This document shows, piece after piece, positions 55,575 through 64,000 of a stretch of DNA of 64,000 nt. Position 1 is the stretch's first letter. Every line of letters starts with the position of its first letter. A program made the position numbers and the translations under genes. Location of the stretch: the NCBI RefSeq assembly GCF_028368935.1, contig NZ_JAQNDK010000002.1, positions 2,232,001-2,296,000 on the forward strand, written 5' to 3'. The DNA is from Sorangium aterium. Lineage in GTDB: Bacteria; Myxococcota_A; Polyangia; Polyangiales; Polyangiaceae. Under the pieces are notes generated by a model. That model was given only the letters and a program-made list of their open reading frames with translations, had not been told where the DNA came from and searched no databases.

Positions 55575-56129
55575 ATGCCCATGACAAAACTGCCTGCGTT
55601 GATCCTCGTGGTCTCGGCGCCCCTCGCCGCCTTCGCGGCTGGCTGCGGCTCCGATCCGCAGCCGCCGGCGAATGTCGCCAGCGATGTCGCGCCCCCTCCG
55701 GTGGCGAAGACCGCCGCCCCCCCTGCCCCGAAGCAGGACACCGCGAAGCCGACGAGCGGATCGATCCGCATCGACGACAAGATCCTCAAGGCCTGCGGCG
55801 ATCTGCCGACCGCCCGCTTCGCGTTCGACTCGACGGCGATCGAGGGCGAGGCGGCTGGCACGCTCGACGCGCTCGCGCGCTGCTTCGTCTCGGGTCCGCT
55901 CAAGGGCAAGGGGATGAAGCTCATCGGCCACGCCGACCCCCGGGGGGAGACGGAGTACAACCTGGGCCTCGGCCAGAAGCGCGCCGGCAGCGTCGCCGAG
56001 TACCTCGGCAAGAAGGGCCTCGAGCAGGGCCGCATCGCGACCTCGTCGAAGGGCGAGTTCGAGGCGACCGGCACGGACGAAGAGGGCTGGGCACGCGACC
56101 GGAAGGTCGACATCCTGCTTGCGGACTGA
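55575..56129 (+). CDS. pal: Peptidoglycan-associated lipoprotein (OmpA family)
   Basis: 184 residues. Two in-frame ATGs (55575 and 55581) both lead into PALILVVSAPLAAFAAGC, a lipobox-ending signal. A Pro/Ala linker is followed by an OmpA-like domain (about 85-184): RFAFDSTAI, IGHADPRGETEYN, LGQKRAGSVAEYLGKKG and RDRKVDI, with the D and R residues that bind diaminopimelate. It anchors the outer membrane to peptidoglycan as part of Tol-Pal. Unusually it comes first, 150 bp upstream of tolQ. Confidence 0.9.
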   Translation: MPMTKLPALILVVSAPLAAFAAGCGSDPQPPANVASDVAPPPVAKTAAPPAPKQDTAKPTSGSIRIDDKILKACGDLPTARFAFDSTAIEGEAAGTLDALARCFVSGPLKGKGMKLIGHADPRGETEYNLGLGQKRAGSVAEYLGKKGLEQGRIATSSKGEFEATGTDEEGWARDRKVDILLAD

Positions 56130-56279
56130 GCGCCGCGCCGCGCGCGGCGCTGGGCGAACTTGAAGAGGGCCACGGCCGCGCTTCCAGGCGAGAGAGGGGG
56201 CCGTGGCCGCAAACTCCACTGAACTGGGCCGCGCGCGCGGAACCCTGACGAGCCGACTCCCTGACCCGAAGAGATCGAA

Positions 56280-57020
56280 ATGGCCTTCCTGCAAAGCGCC
56301 CCTGAGCCGGCGACGGCGGTCCCGATCAAGCTCGATCCCGTCTCCCTCGTCCTTCACGCCTCCGGTCCCGTCTTCCTCGTCGTCTGGCTGCTGATCTTCG
56401 CGGCGATCCTCGTCTGGGTGATCGCCGTCCTCAAGGTCCTCCAGCTCGCGCGGCTCGCCTCTCTGCAGGCGCGGTTCGAGCAGGAGTCGGCGCACGCCCA
56501 CTCGCCCGATCAGCTGTTCGCGCTCGCGCAGCGGCACGCGGACGCGCCCGGCGCCCGCGTCGTGATGGAGCTCAGCCGCCGCGTCGGGACGAGCCGGCTC
56601 CTCGACTCGATCGCGAAGCGGGCGATCGTGACCGAGACGCAGCGGGCGAGCGCGCTCATGCCGACGCTCTCGTCGATCGCGGCGGCGTCGCCGTTCATCG
56701 GCCTGTTCGGCACGGTCTACGGGATCATGGATGCGTTCCTCCGCATCGGTCAGCAGAAGAGCGCGTCGCTGCCCGTGGTCGCCCCCGCCATCGGCGAGGC
56801 GCTCATCGCGACCGCGATCGGGCTGTTCGCCGCGATCCCGGCGGTCATCGCGTACAACGGGATCAACAAGCGCGTCGACGACCTGCTCGCCGCGCTCGAG
56901 GCCGCGAGCGAGGGCTGGGTGGAGATCGCGTCGCTCTCCGCGCGGGGGATGCAGGAGTCCATCCCGCTGGCGCTCCAGCGGTCGAGCGACCGGCCCACGC
57001 CGGTGATGCCGAAGGGCTGA
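56280..57020 (+). CDS. tolQ: TolQ/ExbB-family proton-channel protein
   Basis: 246 residues with three membrane helices (about 30-55, 135-160, 175-197). The MotA/TolQ/ExbB signature is in [20 protein letters not shown] and [20 protein letters not shown]. With TolR it uses proton flow to power TolA during envelope constriction. It is 15 bp upstream of tolR. Confidence 0.94.
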   Translation: MAFLQSAPEPATAVPIKLDPVSLVLHASGPVFLVVWLLIFAAILVWVIAVLKVLQLARLASLQARFEQESAHAHSPDQLFALAQRHADAPGARVVMELSRRVGTSRLLDSIAKRAIVTETQRASALMPTLSSIAAASPFIGLFGTVYGIMDAFLRIGQQKSASLPVVAPAIGEALIATAIGLFAAIPAVIAYNGINKRVDDLLAALEAASEGWVEIASLSARGMQESIPLALQRSSDRPTPVMPKG

Positions 57021-57035
57021 GGGGCGGGGCCGGTC

Positions 57036-57536
57036 ATGGGCATGTCGGTCGGCGGAGGGCGCAGGCGGCGGGGCGGCGGCGGTTTCAGCGACATCAACGT
57101 CACGCCGCTCGTGGACGTGATGCTCGTGCTCCTCGTGGTGTTCATGGTCACGGCCCCGCTGCTCACGGCCGGGCTCCGGGTCGAGCTGCCCAACGTCTCC
57201 GCCGAGGAGGCGCCGACGAAGGACACGAAGCTCGTCGTGACCGTCACGAAGGAAGAGAAGATCCTCTTCGGCGAGGACGACGCGACCGCCGACATCGAGG
57301 GCGTGCTCGCCTCGAACGGGCGCGTGCAGAAGGAGAAGGAGCTCTACATCCGCGCCGACAAGGACGCCCGCTACGGGGCCGTGGCGCGGGTCGTGGCCGC
57401 GGCCCGGGCCGCCGGGGTCGAGGGGCTGAACCTCCTCGTCCAGCCGGAGATCGAGCCGGAGGGCGCGCCGCCGCCCGGGGGAACGGCGCCGCGGCCCGGC
57501 GGAGCCGCGCCTCGGCCAGGGGGATCGGCGCCGTGA
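57036..57536 (+). CDS. tolR: TolR/ExbD-family protein
   Basis: 166 residues. One membrane helix lies at about 23-45 (INVTPLVDVMLVLLVVFMVT), including the conserved aspartate that takes part in proton transfer. A periplasmic domain follows (LPNVSAEEAPTKDTKLVVTV, LYIRADKDARYGAVARVV). The last 25 residues are a Pro/Gly repeat (PRPGG) not usual for TolR. The stop overlaps the GTG of tolA. Confidence 0.93.
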   Translation: MGMSVGGGRRRRGGGGFSDINVTPLVDVMLVLLVVFMVTAPLLTAGLRVELPNVSAEEAPTKDTKLVVTVTKEEKILFGEDDATADIEGVLASNGRVQKEKELYIRADKDARYGAVARVVAAARAAGVEGLNLLVQPEIEPEGAPPPGGTAPRPGGAAPRPGGSAP

Positions 57537-58393
57537 GCACGGCTGCGGCGCGCGCGCCTGGACCGACGACGCCGCCTGGGCAGCGCCGGCCGGCGAGCGA
57601 CTTCCGCCCGCGGGACATCGCGCTCGCCGTCGCGGTGGCGGTGGCCGTGCAGGCGGGGGCCGCGGTCGCGGTCAGCCTGGCCGATCTCGCCGTGCCCGCG
57701 GCGGCGCCGGAGATCGAGAAGGGGCCGAGCGTCCCGGTGAAGGTCGTGCCCGTGCTCGACATGGACACGCCGCTGCTCAAGCTGGGCGGCAAGCGCGACA
57801 AGATGAAGCTGCCCGACCGGTGGGTGCGCCAGACGCCCAAGCCGCGCGTCGAGCAGAAGGCGTTCGTGTCGCCGAGCGCGGGCAAGACCGAGGCGGACAT
57901 CCCGCCCAAGGAGGTCAAGATCGCCGACGCGGGCACCGCGCCGCCGCCGCCCGACGCCGCGGTCGCGAAGCAGGTCGACACCGAGCTCGATCCGAAGGCC
58001 GACGCCGCCCCGGCCGCCAACGTCGACCAGGAGGGCCACGAGGACGGCGTGAAGGAGGGGACCGAGACCGATCCCCTCAAGGCGCGCGCGGTGGATCTGT
58101 ACCTGGCCCGCATCGCGGGCTGGTTCTCGAGCAGGTTCCGCGTGAACGGCTCGGGGCTCCCGCCGGAGGAGCTCACGAAGCACAAGCCGCGCGCGGTGAT
58201 CGTCCTGTCGGACGGGCAGATGGTGAGCTACACGCTGACGCCGAGCGGGAATCCCGCCTTCGACGCCGCCGCGCAGGCGACCCTCGAGGCGGCGAAGGGG
58301 CAGGCGCTGCCGCCGCCGCCCGAGAACTATCCCAACCTCGGGCAGAAGCAGGTCAGCGTCACGTTCGTCTGTAGAGAGACCACATGCGACTAG
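57533..58393 (+). CDS. tolA: TolA/TonB-like energy-transducing protein
   Basis: 286 residues starting at a GTG that overlaps tolR (GTGA). There is one N-terminal membrane helix (about 27-50), then a Pro/Lys/Asp-rich periplasmic stalk (shorter and less helical than in E. coli TolA) and a TonB_C-like domain (about 185-286: IVLSDGQMVSYTLTPSGNPA, FDAAAQATLEAA). It should link TolQR to TolB-Pal. The tolA name rests on cluster position; sequence alone would also allow tonB. Confidence 0.85.
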   Translation: MSTAAARAPGPTTPPGQRRPASDFRPRDIALAVAVAVAVQAGAAVAVSLADLAVPAAAPEIEKGPSVPVKVVPVLDMDTPLLKLGGKRDKMKLPDRWVRQTPKPRVEQKAFVSPSAGKTEADIPPKEVKIADAGTAPPPPDAAVAKQVDTELDPKADAAPAANVDQEGHEDGVKEGTETDPLKARAVDLYLARIAGWFSSRFRVNGSGLPPEELTKHKPRAVIVLSDGQMVSYTLTPSGNPAFDAAAQATLEAAKGQALPPPPENYPNLGQKQVSVTFVCRETTCD

Positions 58394-59718
58394 CTCGATA
58401 CGCCCTCGGCGCCCTGGCGCTCGCCGCCGCCGCGCTCGCCACTCCCCCTGCTCCTGCGCAGGCGCCGGCCTCCTCGGCGGCGCCGCCCAACCCGGACGAG
58501 CTGCTCGGCCACATCACGGTCGTGGCCGGCGCGACGCGCCCGCTCCCGAAGATCGGCGTCTTGCCGTCGCTCGTCTCCGACCCCGAGGACGTGACGATCC
58601 ACAGCGTGGTCCGGCGCGACCTCGACCTGTGCGGCGAGTTCGAGGTGCTGCCCGACAGCGCCGCGCCCGACGGCCTGTACCTCTCCGACAGCCCGGTGGA
58701 CGTGAAGGCGTGGTCCGCGAAGGGGGTCGAGGCGGTCGTGAGCGTGAGCGGCAAGAAGGTCGCCGCCGACAAGGTCGAGCTCGTCGGCCAGGCGTTCCTG
58801 GTGAACCGGGGGCAGGCCCCGGTGTTCGACAAGAAGTTCATCGTGCCCCTCCGCGACGTGCGCTTCGAGTCGCACCGGGTGGCCGATCAGCTGATCGGCG
58901 CCCTCACCGGCCAGAACGGCGGTTTCGCCAGCCACATGACGTTCGCCTCGGGCTCGGGCTCGCTGCGACGTGTCTTTACGATCGACGCCGACGGCCACGA
59001 CGCCAGGGCCGTCTCGCCGCCCGACCAGACCGCCATCGCCCCTGCGTTCGGGAAGCACGAGCAGCTCCACTACGCGGCGAGCGTGAAGGGCGACGAGTAC
59101 AAGGTCTTCACGCCCGCCGGCGGCCCGCTCCCGCTGCCCGTGAAGGGCTCGGTCTACGGGATCGCGTTCTCGAAGGATCGCGCCCAGGTCGCCCTCAGCA
59201 TCGGGGTGGGGTCGACGATCAAGCTGTTCTCCGGTCCCGATCTCCAGAGCATCAAGCCGGCGTCCGAGGTGGGGATGGCGCTGCACCCGGTGTTCACGCC
59301 GACCGGCAAGCTCGCCTTCTCCGGCGAGGGCAGGTACGGACAGCGCATCTACGTCGGCGACAAGGCGATCTCTCCGGACGGGCTCTTCGCCTCGGCGCCC
59401 ACGTTCTGCAACCACCCCGACGGTGTGAAGGCCGTCTATGCCGTCGGCGTGGGAAAGAACACCGATCTCGTCGCCTCGGGGGAGACGGGCGGCGGCCTCG
59501 TGCGGTTGACCCAGAATCAGGGCAGGAACGGGTACCCGGCCTGCAGCCCCGATGGGCGGCTCGTGGCGTTCTTCTCCACGCGCACCTCCGGCGAGGGGCC
59601 AGGGCTCTACGTCATGCGCGTCGACGGGCAGCGTCCGAAGCGCATCTCGAACCTCCTCGGGGACTCGCTGCGCTGGGATCCTCTTCCGCCCGGCAAGGCC
59701 GTCGAAGCGAAGAACTGA
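58384..59718 (+). CDS. tolB: Tol-Pal protein TolB
   Basis: 444 residues; the ATG overlaps the end of tolA by 10 bp. A signal peptide (about 1-27) is followed by an N-terminal alpha/beta domain (about 40-175, with SVVRRDLDLCGEFEVL) and a beta-propeller built of PD40/WD40-like units (for example YPACSPDGRLVAFFSTRTSG, then GLYVMRVDGQRPKRIS). It is periplasmic and binds Pal and TolA. It completes the cluster pal-tolQ-R-A-B. Confidence 0.93.
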   Translation: MRLARYALGALALAAAALATPPAPAQAPASSAAPPNPDELLGHITVVAGATRPLPKIGVLPSLVSDPEDVTIHSVVRRDLDLCGEFEVLPDSAAPDGLYLSDSPVDVKAWSAKGVEAVVSVSGKKVAADKVELVGQAFLVNRGQAPVFDKKFIVPLRDVRFESHRVADQLIGALTGQNGGFASHMTFASGSGSLRRVFTIDADGHDARAVSPPDQTAIAPAFGKHEQLHYAASVKGDEYKVFTPAGGPLPLPVKGSVYGIAFSKDRAQVALSIGVGSTIKLFSGPDLQSIKPASEVGMALHPVFTPTGKLAFSGEGRYGQRIYVGDKAISPDGLFASAPTFCNHPDGVKAVYAVGVGKNTDLVASGETGGGLVRLTQNQGRNGYPACSPDGRLVAFFSTRTSGEGPGLYVMRVDGQRPKRISNLLGDSLRWDPLPPGKAVEAKN

Positions 59719-60029
59719 CGCGGGCGAGCCGCGGGCACGGCCCGAACATCCGGCGAGTGTCCGCTCGAGGGCCGCCCGCATCGTGGCTGAGCCAGGTGTT
59801 CTCTCCCCGACAACTTTTTACGTCCAGGCACGTCTGACGTGGGTAGTTCCTGCGCGCCCTTCCGCGCCGCTGCTGCGAGCGGATGCGAAGGGAGTCCGCG
59901 CTCGCAGCCCCCGCTTCCTTGGCCCGCCGCGTCGGTCGCGGTTAGCCTCCGGACTGCTCAGGGAGAGAGTTGGCTGGAAAATTGCAACAAAATTGGGGCG
60001 AACCGCCCTGGCCAGCCAGCCGAGGGGAA
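59719..60029. other. Intergenic region after tolB
   Basis: No gene is seen. An A/T-richer patch (about 59965-60000, GGAAAATTGCAACAAAATTG) shortly before the next gene is a candidate promoter region. A short imperfect palindrome, ACGTCCAGGCACGTCTGACGT, lies at about 59820-59840. Confidence 0.5.
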
Positions 60030-60614
60030 ATGGAGAAGAGCATGGTGTCGAGCCGTATCTGGACCGCCATCGCGATCGTCTGGGCCTTCTGCGCCGGTGG
60101 CTGCAGCTCGGTGGCAGCGGTTCAGGAAGCGAGGATCAGCGAGCAGGGGGGGTTCAGGGACCCGGAGCACCGGCTCGCCGCGGCGGAGGACGGGGGTTAC
60201 TGCAGCGCCGAGGTGCTGCGCTGGCAGTACGATGAGCCGGCGGGGATGCTCCGCCTTGCCGATGCCCGTTTGATGCTCGACTGCTGCGGGAAGCGCGCGA
60301 TCCACGTCGAGAGGATCGACAATCTCTTCGAGGTCACCGAGCAAGACGCGCCGGACGGCGCGGGAGGTCGCTGCAGCGAGCAGTGCGCCTTCGATCTGTC
60401 GGTCGGCGTGCGCGACGTCCCGCGGGGCGAGATCTACGTGAAGTTGCTGCGCGATGTGGTCGATCAGCAGAGCGGCCCGGCCGTGATCTGGAGCGGCTCG
60501 GTCGATCTTGGCGTCTCCGGCGGCGCGGTCGTCCTCGACGAAACCCCCGCGGAAGCCGGCTGCCAGGCGAAGGGCCTCCCGCGCCAGCGCAGCAAGACGG
60601 TCGCTGCACGATGA
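60030..60614 (+). CDS. Cysteine-rich lipoprotein, paralogue 1
   Basis: 194 residues from the ATG at 60030; an in-frame ATG at 60042 with GGAG upstream is an alternative. The signal IWTAIAIVWAFCAGGC resembles a lipoprotein signal. The mature part has a conserved cysteine set (YCSAEVLRWQYD, DCCGKRAIHV, RCSEQCAFDL) shared with the gene at 61057-61638. The fold is unknown and there is no enzyme motif. The pair may have arisen by tandem duplication. Confidence 0.78.
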   Translation: MEKSMVSSRIWTAIAIVWAFCAGGCSSVAAVQEARISEQGGFRDPEHRLAAAEDGGYCSAEVLRWQYDEPAGMLRLADARLMLDCCGKRAIHVERIDNLFEVTEQDAPDGAGGRCSEQCAFDLSVGVRDVPRGEIYVKLLRDVVDQQSGPAVIWSGSVDLGVSGGAVVLDETPAEAGCQAKGLPRQRSKTVAAR

Positions 60615-61056
60615 GGCGCAGGCGCTGAGCACACGCCCCCTGAACGCGCCGCCGCACCTCGAGCCCGCGGTGCGGTCGGCAGGGGGAGGGGAGAGCTCGC
60701 GAATTGTCCCGCCGCGGATGTCGGCGCGCGGCGCGCGGCGTGTGGCGACGCGTGGCGGCGTGTGGCGATGGGTGGGATGGCGGAGCAGGTGAGCCGACCA
60801 TGACGTTCATGGTCAGAGAATCGGGCTAACTCTGCCACTTTCGCCTGGACAAGTATTCCAGAAACCCGTAGATCACACTCGAATGTGCGTGCAGCTGCTC
60901 CGGGGTGCGGCATGCGTTCGCACCTTACGTACGTCGGCTTGCAGCTGAATCCCTAGGCGCAGGTAGCGGACACGTGAAGCGCGTATCTAGAGGCCCTGGT
61001 TCTTTTTCTTTGGGCGTATTTTAACAGTGTCGCGGGACAGCCAAGGAAGTCGGGGC
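60615..61056. other. Intergenic region with lower GC between the two lipoprotein paralogues
   Basis: No gene is seen. From about 60790 to 61025 the GC content drops markedly compared with the surroundings. A perfect 8-bp inverted repeat GACCATGA/TCATGGTC (60796-60814) could be an operator. A T-rich run (about 61000-61024) precedes the gene. Confidence 0.5.
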
Positions 61057-61638
61057 ATGAAGTACCTGGGGGTCTGTGGAGCGCTTGCAACGGTGGGATC
61101 GATGCTCGCTCTGAGCGCGTGCCTCGAGGCGGAGCCCGCGCACGTGGGGCTCGTGAGCGAGGCCGGCGGGTTCGTGGAGCCGGAGCGGCGGCTCGCCTCC
61201 GAGGGGGAGGAGAGCTACTGCGGGGCCGAGGTCCTGCGCTGGCGCTACGACCGGGCGAGCGGGGCCCTGAAGATCGCGAACAGCCGGCTCCTGCTGAACT
61301 GTTGCGGGCAGCGCGCGATGCACGTCGACAGGATCGACAGCATCTACGAGATCACCGAGAGGGACGAGCCCGACGCGACGAATCCGAGGTGTGATTCGGT
61401 CTGCGCGTTCGACTTCGCGGTGGCGATTCCCGAGGTCGCCCCGCGCAAGGTCTACGTGCGGCTGCTGCGCGACGTCGTCGACGCTCAGGGCAGCGCAGAG
61501 CTCATCTGGCAGGGGGAGATCGACGTCCGGCAGTCGACCGGCGAGGTGGTGCTCGATGGCGTCGCCGCTCCGGGTGAGGCGTGCAGCGGGCCGTCCCAGC
61601 AGCCGCTCACAGCCCGGCAGCAGCTCGCCGCTCAGTAG
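61057..61638 (+). CDS. Cysteine-rich lipoprotein, paralogue 2
   Basis: 193 residues from the ATG at 61057 with AGGAAG upstream. The signal MKYLGVCGALATVGSMLALS then AC is a good lipobox. It shares with paralogue 1 the segments GGFxxPExRLA, YCGAEVLRWRYD, NCCGQRAMHVDRIDSIYEIT, CDSVCAFDFAV and VYVRLLRDVVD, at roughly half identity by eye. The six conserved cysteines suggest three disulphides. The function is unknown. Confidence 0.8.
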   Translation: MKYLGVCGALATVGSMLALSACLEAEPAHVGLVSEAGGFVEPERRLASEGEESYCGAEVLRWRYDRASGALKIANSRLLLNCCGQRAMHVDRIDSIYEITERDEPDATNPRCDSVCAFDFAVAIPEVAPRKVYVRLLRDVVDAQGSAELIWQGEIDVRQSTGEVVLDGVAAPGEACSGPSQQPLTARQQLAAQ

Positions 61639-61830
61639 CCGCTCGCTGCTCCGGCCTGGGAGCGGGCTCCCGTCGTGCAAGAGCGCTCGCAGGGGCAGGC
61701 GCTGCGCGGGCTGACACCGGCGCGGTGCGCTTGATGATGGGCTCCGCGTCTTCGTGACGGAGCGCGCGCTCGAGCCACGGCCCGGTCCCGGTGCTCGAGC
61801 GACGGTCGAGCAACGACCCGGCGGACTGCC

Positions 61831-63516
61831 TCAGTCGATCAGCGTGCGCGCGGGGCGGCCAGGCTCGCACTTCACGAGCGTGGCGGTCAGCTCGAGCGTC
61901 TCGGGGAGCGTGCCTTGCACCTGCGCGACGACCTGCTCGACCACGTGCTGGGCCTCGTCCAGGTTGGGACCCACGATGGAGACGACGAACGTGAGCGGGC
62001 CGGTGCGCCCGGCCGCGGCCGGCGTCAGGCTGAGCAGCAGCGTCTGGGTCAGATCGACGACCTGAAGCGCGGCCTTGCGGAGCGCGAGCATCTCGAGGAT
62101 CGTCGGTCGCAAGCTCACGAGGCCGTTCTGGCCGCGGAGCTCGAAGCGCGCGATCTGCATCGGCACCTCGGCCCACTCGGCGAAGAAGCCGTCCTCGTCG
62201 ATCGCCTTCATCAGGTGCTCGCGCACGAGCAGCCCCGTGAGGCCGTCGCGCCGGGCGAGGTAGCGCTTCGCCTTGTCGTGGTGCGGCGAGTCGGGCCCGA
62301 ACGTGACCACCATGAGGCGGCACTCGCCGAGCTGCACCTCGGCCCCGTGGAGCAGCGAGACCTGCGCTTTGCGCTCGAAGGGGAAGTCCGCGTACGTGCC
62401 GTTCGTGCTGTTCAGATCCTCGACCAGCCAGGAGCCCGTCTGCCAGCGGAGGAGCGCGTGTGAGCCGGAGACGGTCGCCTCGGCGAGGACGAGATCCTGA
62501 TCGCTGCGGCGGCCGATGGAGAGCACCGGCTTCTGCAGCGGGAACAGGGTGGCGACGCTGTCGGGCGCGTTCGTGGCGTACGTGATGAGCAGCGACTGCG
62601 CGCCGGGCGTGAACTGCGTCTTGATGGCGCGCCCAGGCGCCGGGCCTGGATCGATGCGCTCGCGCGGCAGCTGGATCGGCGCGGTCGCGGTCTGCGTCGG
62701 GTTGAAGAACCGCATGTGCCGCGCCTGCGGGCGCATCTGCGGATCCGGGTTCAGCGCGCGGAAGATCTGCCTGATCTCGTCGTTCGTCAGCGCAGCGGGC
62801 ACGTCGAACGTGATCTGCTGCTTCATCGTCTTGAGCCGCGGCTTGTAGCCGGGCTCGGGGACGCGGCAGGTCCACATCTCCCAGAGCGTCAGCGCCGCGG
62901 CGTAGACATCGTCCTCCGGGCTCGCGCCGCCGCTGCGCAGCCGCTCCGGCGACATGTAGTGAGGCGTGCCGCCGTCCGGAGGCGCCCCCGGCTTGCGCAC
63001 GGCGGCGCGGGCGCGCTCCTTCGCGAAGCCGAAGTCGAGGATGACCGCGCGATCGTCGGCGACCATCACGTTGCCGGGCTTCAGATCGCCGTGCACGAGC
63101 CCCTGCTGGTGGATCGCGGCGAGCCCCGCGCAGACGTCGGTCGAGATCTTGCGGAACTCGTCGGCGCTGAAGCCGCCCGACGTCTTGCGCTTGCGGATGT
63201 GGTTGTGGAGCGTCTGCCCGGGGATGTACTCCATCACGAGGATGGGCCCCCACGGGCTCGGGGCGAGGTCGTGCACGCGGCAGACGTTCGGGTGGCGGGC
63301 CTTCTGCGCGAGGATCACCTCCTGTCGCAGGGCCTCGTCGTCGCCGGGCATGGCGGAGGCCTCGGGCACCACCTTGAGCGCAACCTGCTGCTGGGTGAGG
63401 CGGTCGAAGGCCAAGAACACCTCGCCCATGCCGCCTTTGCCGATGCTCTTCAGGACCTCGTAGCGGTCGTTGATGACCGTTCCGACGTCGATGGGAGGGA
63501 GGGGATCTTTGGTCAC
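61831..63516 (-). CDS. Ser/Thr kinase with FHA domain and degenerate GGDEF-like domain
   Basis: About 561 residues if the GTG at 63516 is used; the open frame extends 88 codons further but is low-complexity and Arg-rich there, and no clear ribosome site decides the start. Kinase domain (about 20-290): GKGGMGEV, ALKVV lysine, VHGDLKPGN (HGD instead of HRD, i.e. a non-RD kinase), LDFGFAK and SPE. FHA domain (about 345-425): IGRRSDQDLVL, SGSHALLRW and DLNSTNGTY. C-terminal domain (about 435-560): starts RRDGLTGLLVREHL like a GGDEF domain, but the GGDEF active-site loop is absent. The FHA could bind phosphothreonine made by this kinase. Confidence 0.88.
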   Translation of the reverse strand: MTKDPLPPIDVGTVINDRYEVLKSIGKGGMGEVFLAFDRLTQQQVALKVVPEASAMPGDDEALRQEVILAQKARHPNVCRVHDLAPSPWGPILVMEYIPGQTLHNHIRKRKTSGGFSADEFRKISTDVCAGLAAIHQQGLVHGDLKPGNVMVADDRAVILDFGFAKERARAAVRKPGAPPDGGTPHYMSPERLRSGGASPEDDVYAAALTLWEMWTCRVPEPGYKPRLKTMKQQITFDVPAALTNDEIRQIFRALNPDPQMRPQARHMRFFNPTQTATAPIQLPRERIDPGPAPGRAIKTQFTPGAQSLLITYATNAPDSVATLFPLQKPVLSIGRRSDQDLVLAEATVSGSHALLRWQTGSWLVEDLNSTNGTYADFPFERKAQVSLLHGAEVQLGECRLMVVTFGPDSPHHDKAKRYLARRDGLTGLLVREHLMKAIDEDGFFAEWAEVPMQIARFELRGQNGLVSLRPTILEMLALRKAALQVVDLTQTLLLSLTPAAAGRTGPLTFVVSIVGPNLDEAQHVVEQVVAQVQGTLPETLELTATLVKCEPGRPARTLID

Positions 63517-63805
63517 GGCCACGGGCGCACGAAGGGTGAGGAAGAGCTCCGCGACGGCGCCGAAGGAGACGCGCCGGGACGCCGATACGGACTGCGCGCA
63601 GGGTCGTCCATTCGCGCTCCGGGCGCAACGAGTCGTTGCACAAGGGCTGCAGGCGGCCCGTTCGGCGCCGCACGGGGCCGCCCCGCCGCTCCTGCGCAGG
63701 GCCGCCTGGCCACCGTGCGGGGCCCGCGGGGCGCGGCCGCCGCGGTCGTCGCAGCCGCCGCGGTCGTCGCGGTCGTCCACAGACGCGCGCGGCGCGCGGC
63801 GCTGT

Positions 63806-64000
63806 TCAGGGGAACGGCCGCGCCGTGTGGGCGTGGTTCAGCGGACCATGGCCCTGGCCGAGCCCCGGCGCGGAGCGCATGGCCTCGCGGAGGTAGCGCC
63901 GCGCGCGCCCGATCGACGGGACGAGGGCGAGGCCCTGGGCGAGGCCAGCGGCGATGGCCGAGGCGAGCGTGCAGCCCGTGCCGTGCGTCGCGCGCGTCTC
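63806..64000 (-). CDS. thiD: Hydroxymethylpyrimidine/phosphomethylpyrimidine kinase, C-terminal end
   Basis: The last 64 codons are inside the window; the gene enters from the right edge. The visible part reads [19 protein letters not shown], then [20 protein letters not shown] and LNH. This is the ThiD C-terminus, with the GTGC anion-hole/catalytic-cysteine motif of ribokinase-like enzymes. It phosphorylates HMP and HMP-P in thiamine synthesis. A fusion with another Thi domain upstream cannot be excluded. Confidence 0.9.
   Translation of the reverse strand, partial: ETRATHGTGCTLASAIAAGLAQGLALVPSIGRARRYLREAMRSAPGLGQGHGPLNHAHTARPFP

Noticed and set aside
52941-56537. Long antisense/alternate frame across the GH15-like and pal/tolQ genes
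   Set aside because: It crosses several well-supported genes on both strands and encodes Arg-rich low-complexity sequence only.

Overview
The window is about 70% GC and dense with Ser/Thr kinases, lipoproteins and proline- or glycine-rich surface proteins. It carries a MYXO-CTERM-like sorting tail, a mitochondrial-like (spd-type) EF-G and many short tandem repeats. This points to a myxobacterium of the Sorangium/Polyangiales type; the assignment is inferred, not searched.

Left flank (1-12.5 kb): the 3' end of a membrane protein; a TrpE-like protein that has lost its catalytic core; an HMA-thioredoxin lipoprotein; a receiver-XRE regulator; tRNA-Pro(CGG) with a terminator; a large PAS/GAF hybrid histidine kinase; etfBA; an unrecognised helical protein; and a sigma-70-family factor translationally coupled to a small acidic protein. 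Two minisatellites of mirrored GTGGTC/GACCAC hexamers lie in this part, each able to fold into a very large hairpin.

Central accessory locus (12.5-41.9 kb): a segmentally duplicated system. Two modules carry a membrane-anchored Ser/Thr kinase, a proline/glutamine-rich single-pass protein, a TPR-PEGA protein with two C-terminal membrane segments, and a large lipoprotein (beta-helix-like head, glycine-rich collagen-like body, cysteine tail). The last two genes recur as a pair five times in a row. Around them sit three copies of a small basic CxHC protein and three copies (one truncated) of a PP2C-like protein that has lost its metal ligands. The whole is threaded with a ten-copy 29-bp element, a five-copy palindromic element of about 90 bp, and gene fragments. 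The two kinase copies are identical over about 434 residues while about a dozen silent DNA differences separate them, so the kinase protein is under selection. A plausible reading, which is inference, is an envelope signalling and surface-display system: kinase inside, TPR-PEGA across the membrane, variable glycine-rich lipoproteins outside, and a catalytically dead phosphatase as a phosphoprotein reader.

Right flank (42-64 kb): nadB, a CPBP-family protease and a patatin-like protein in an overlapping operon; a YchJ-like SEC-C protein; a lipoprotein with two Tudor-knot-like domains; fusA followed by a RecA-like ATPase fused to a SLOG-like domain; a DUF6918-like protein; a zinc-ribbon membrane protein; a secreted GH15-like enzyme; a complete pal-tolQ-tolR-tolA-tolB cluster; two paralogous cysteine-rich lipoproteins; a kinase-FHA-degenerate GGDEF protein; and the 3' end of thiD.

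All calls come from reading translations and motifs by eye. No database search was run.
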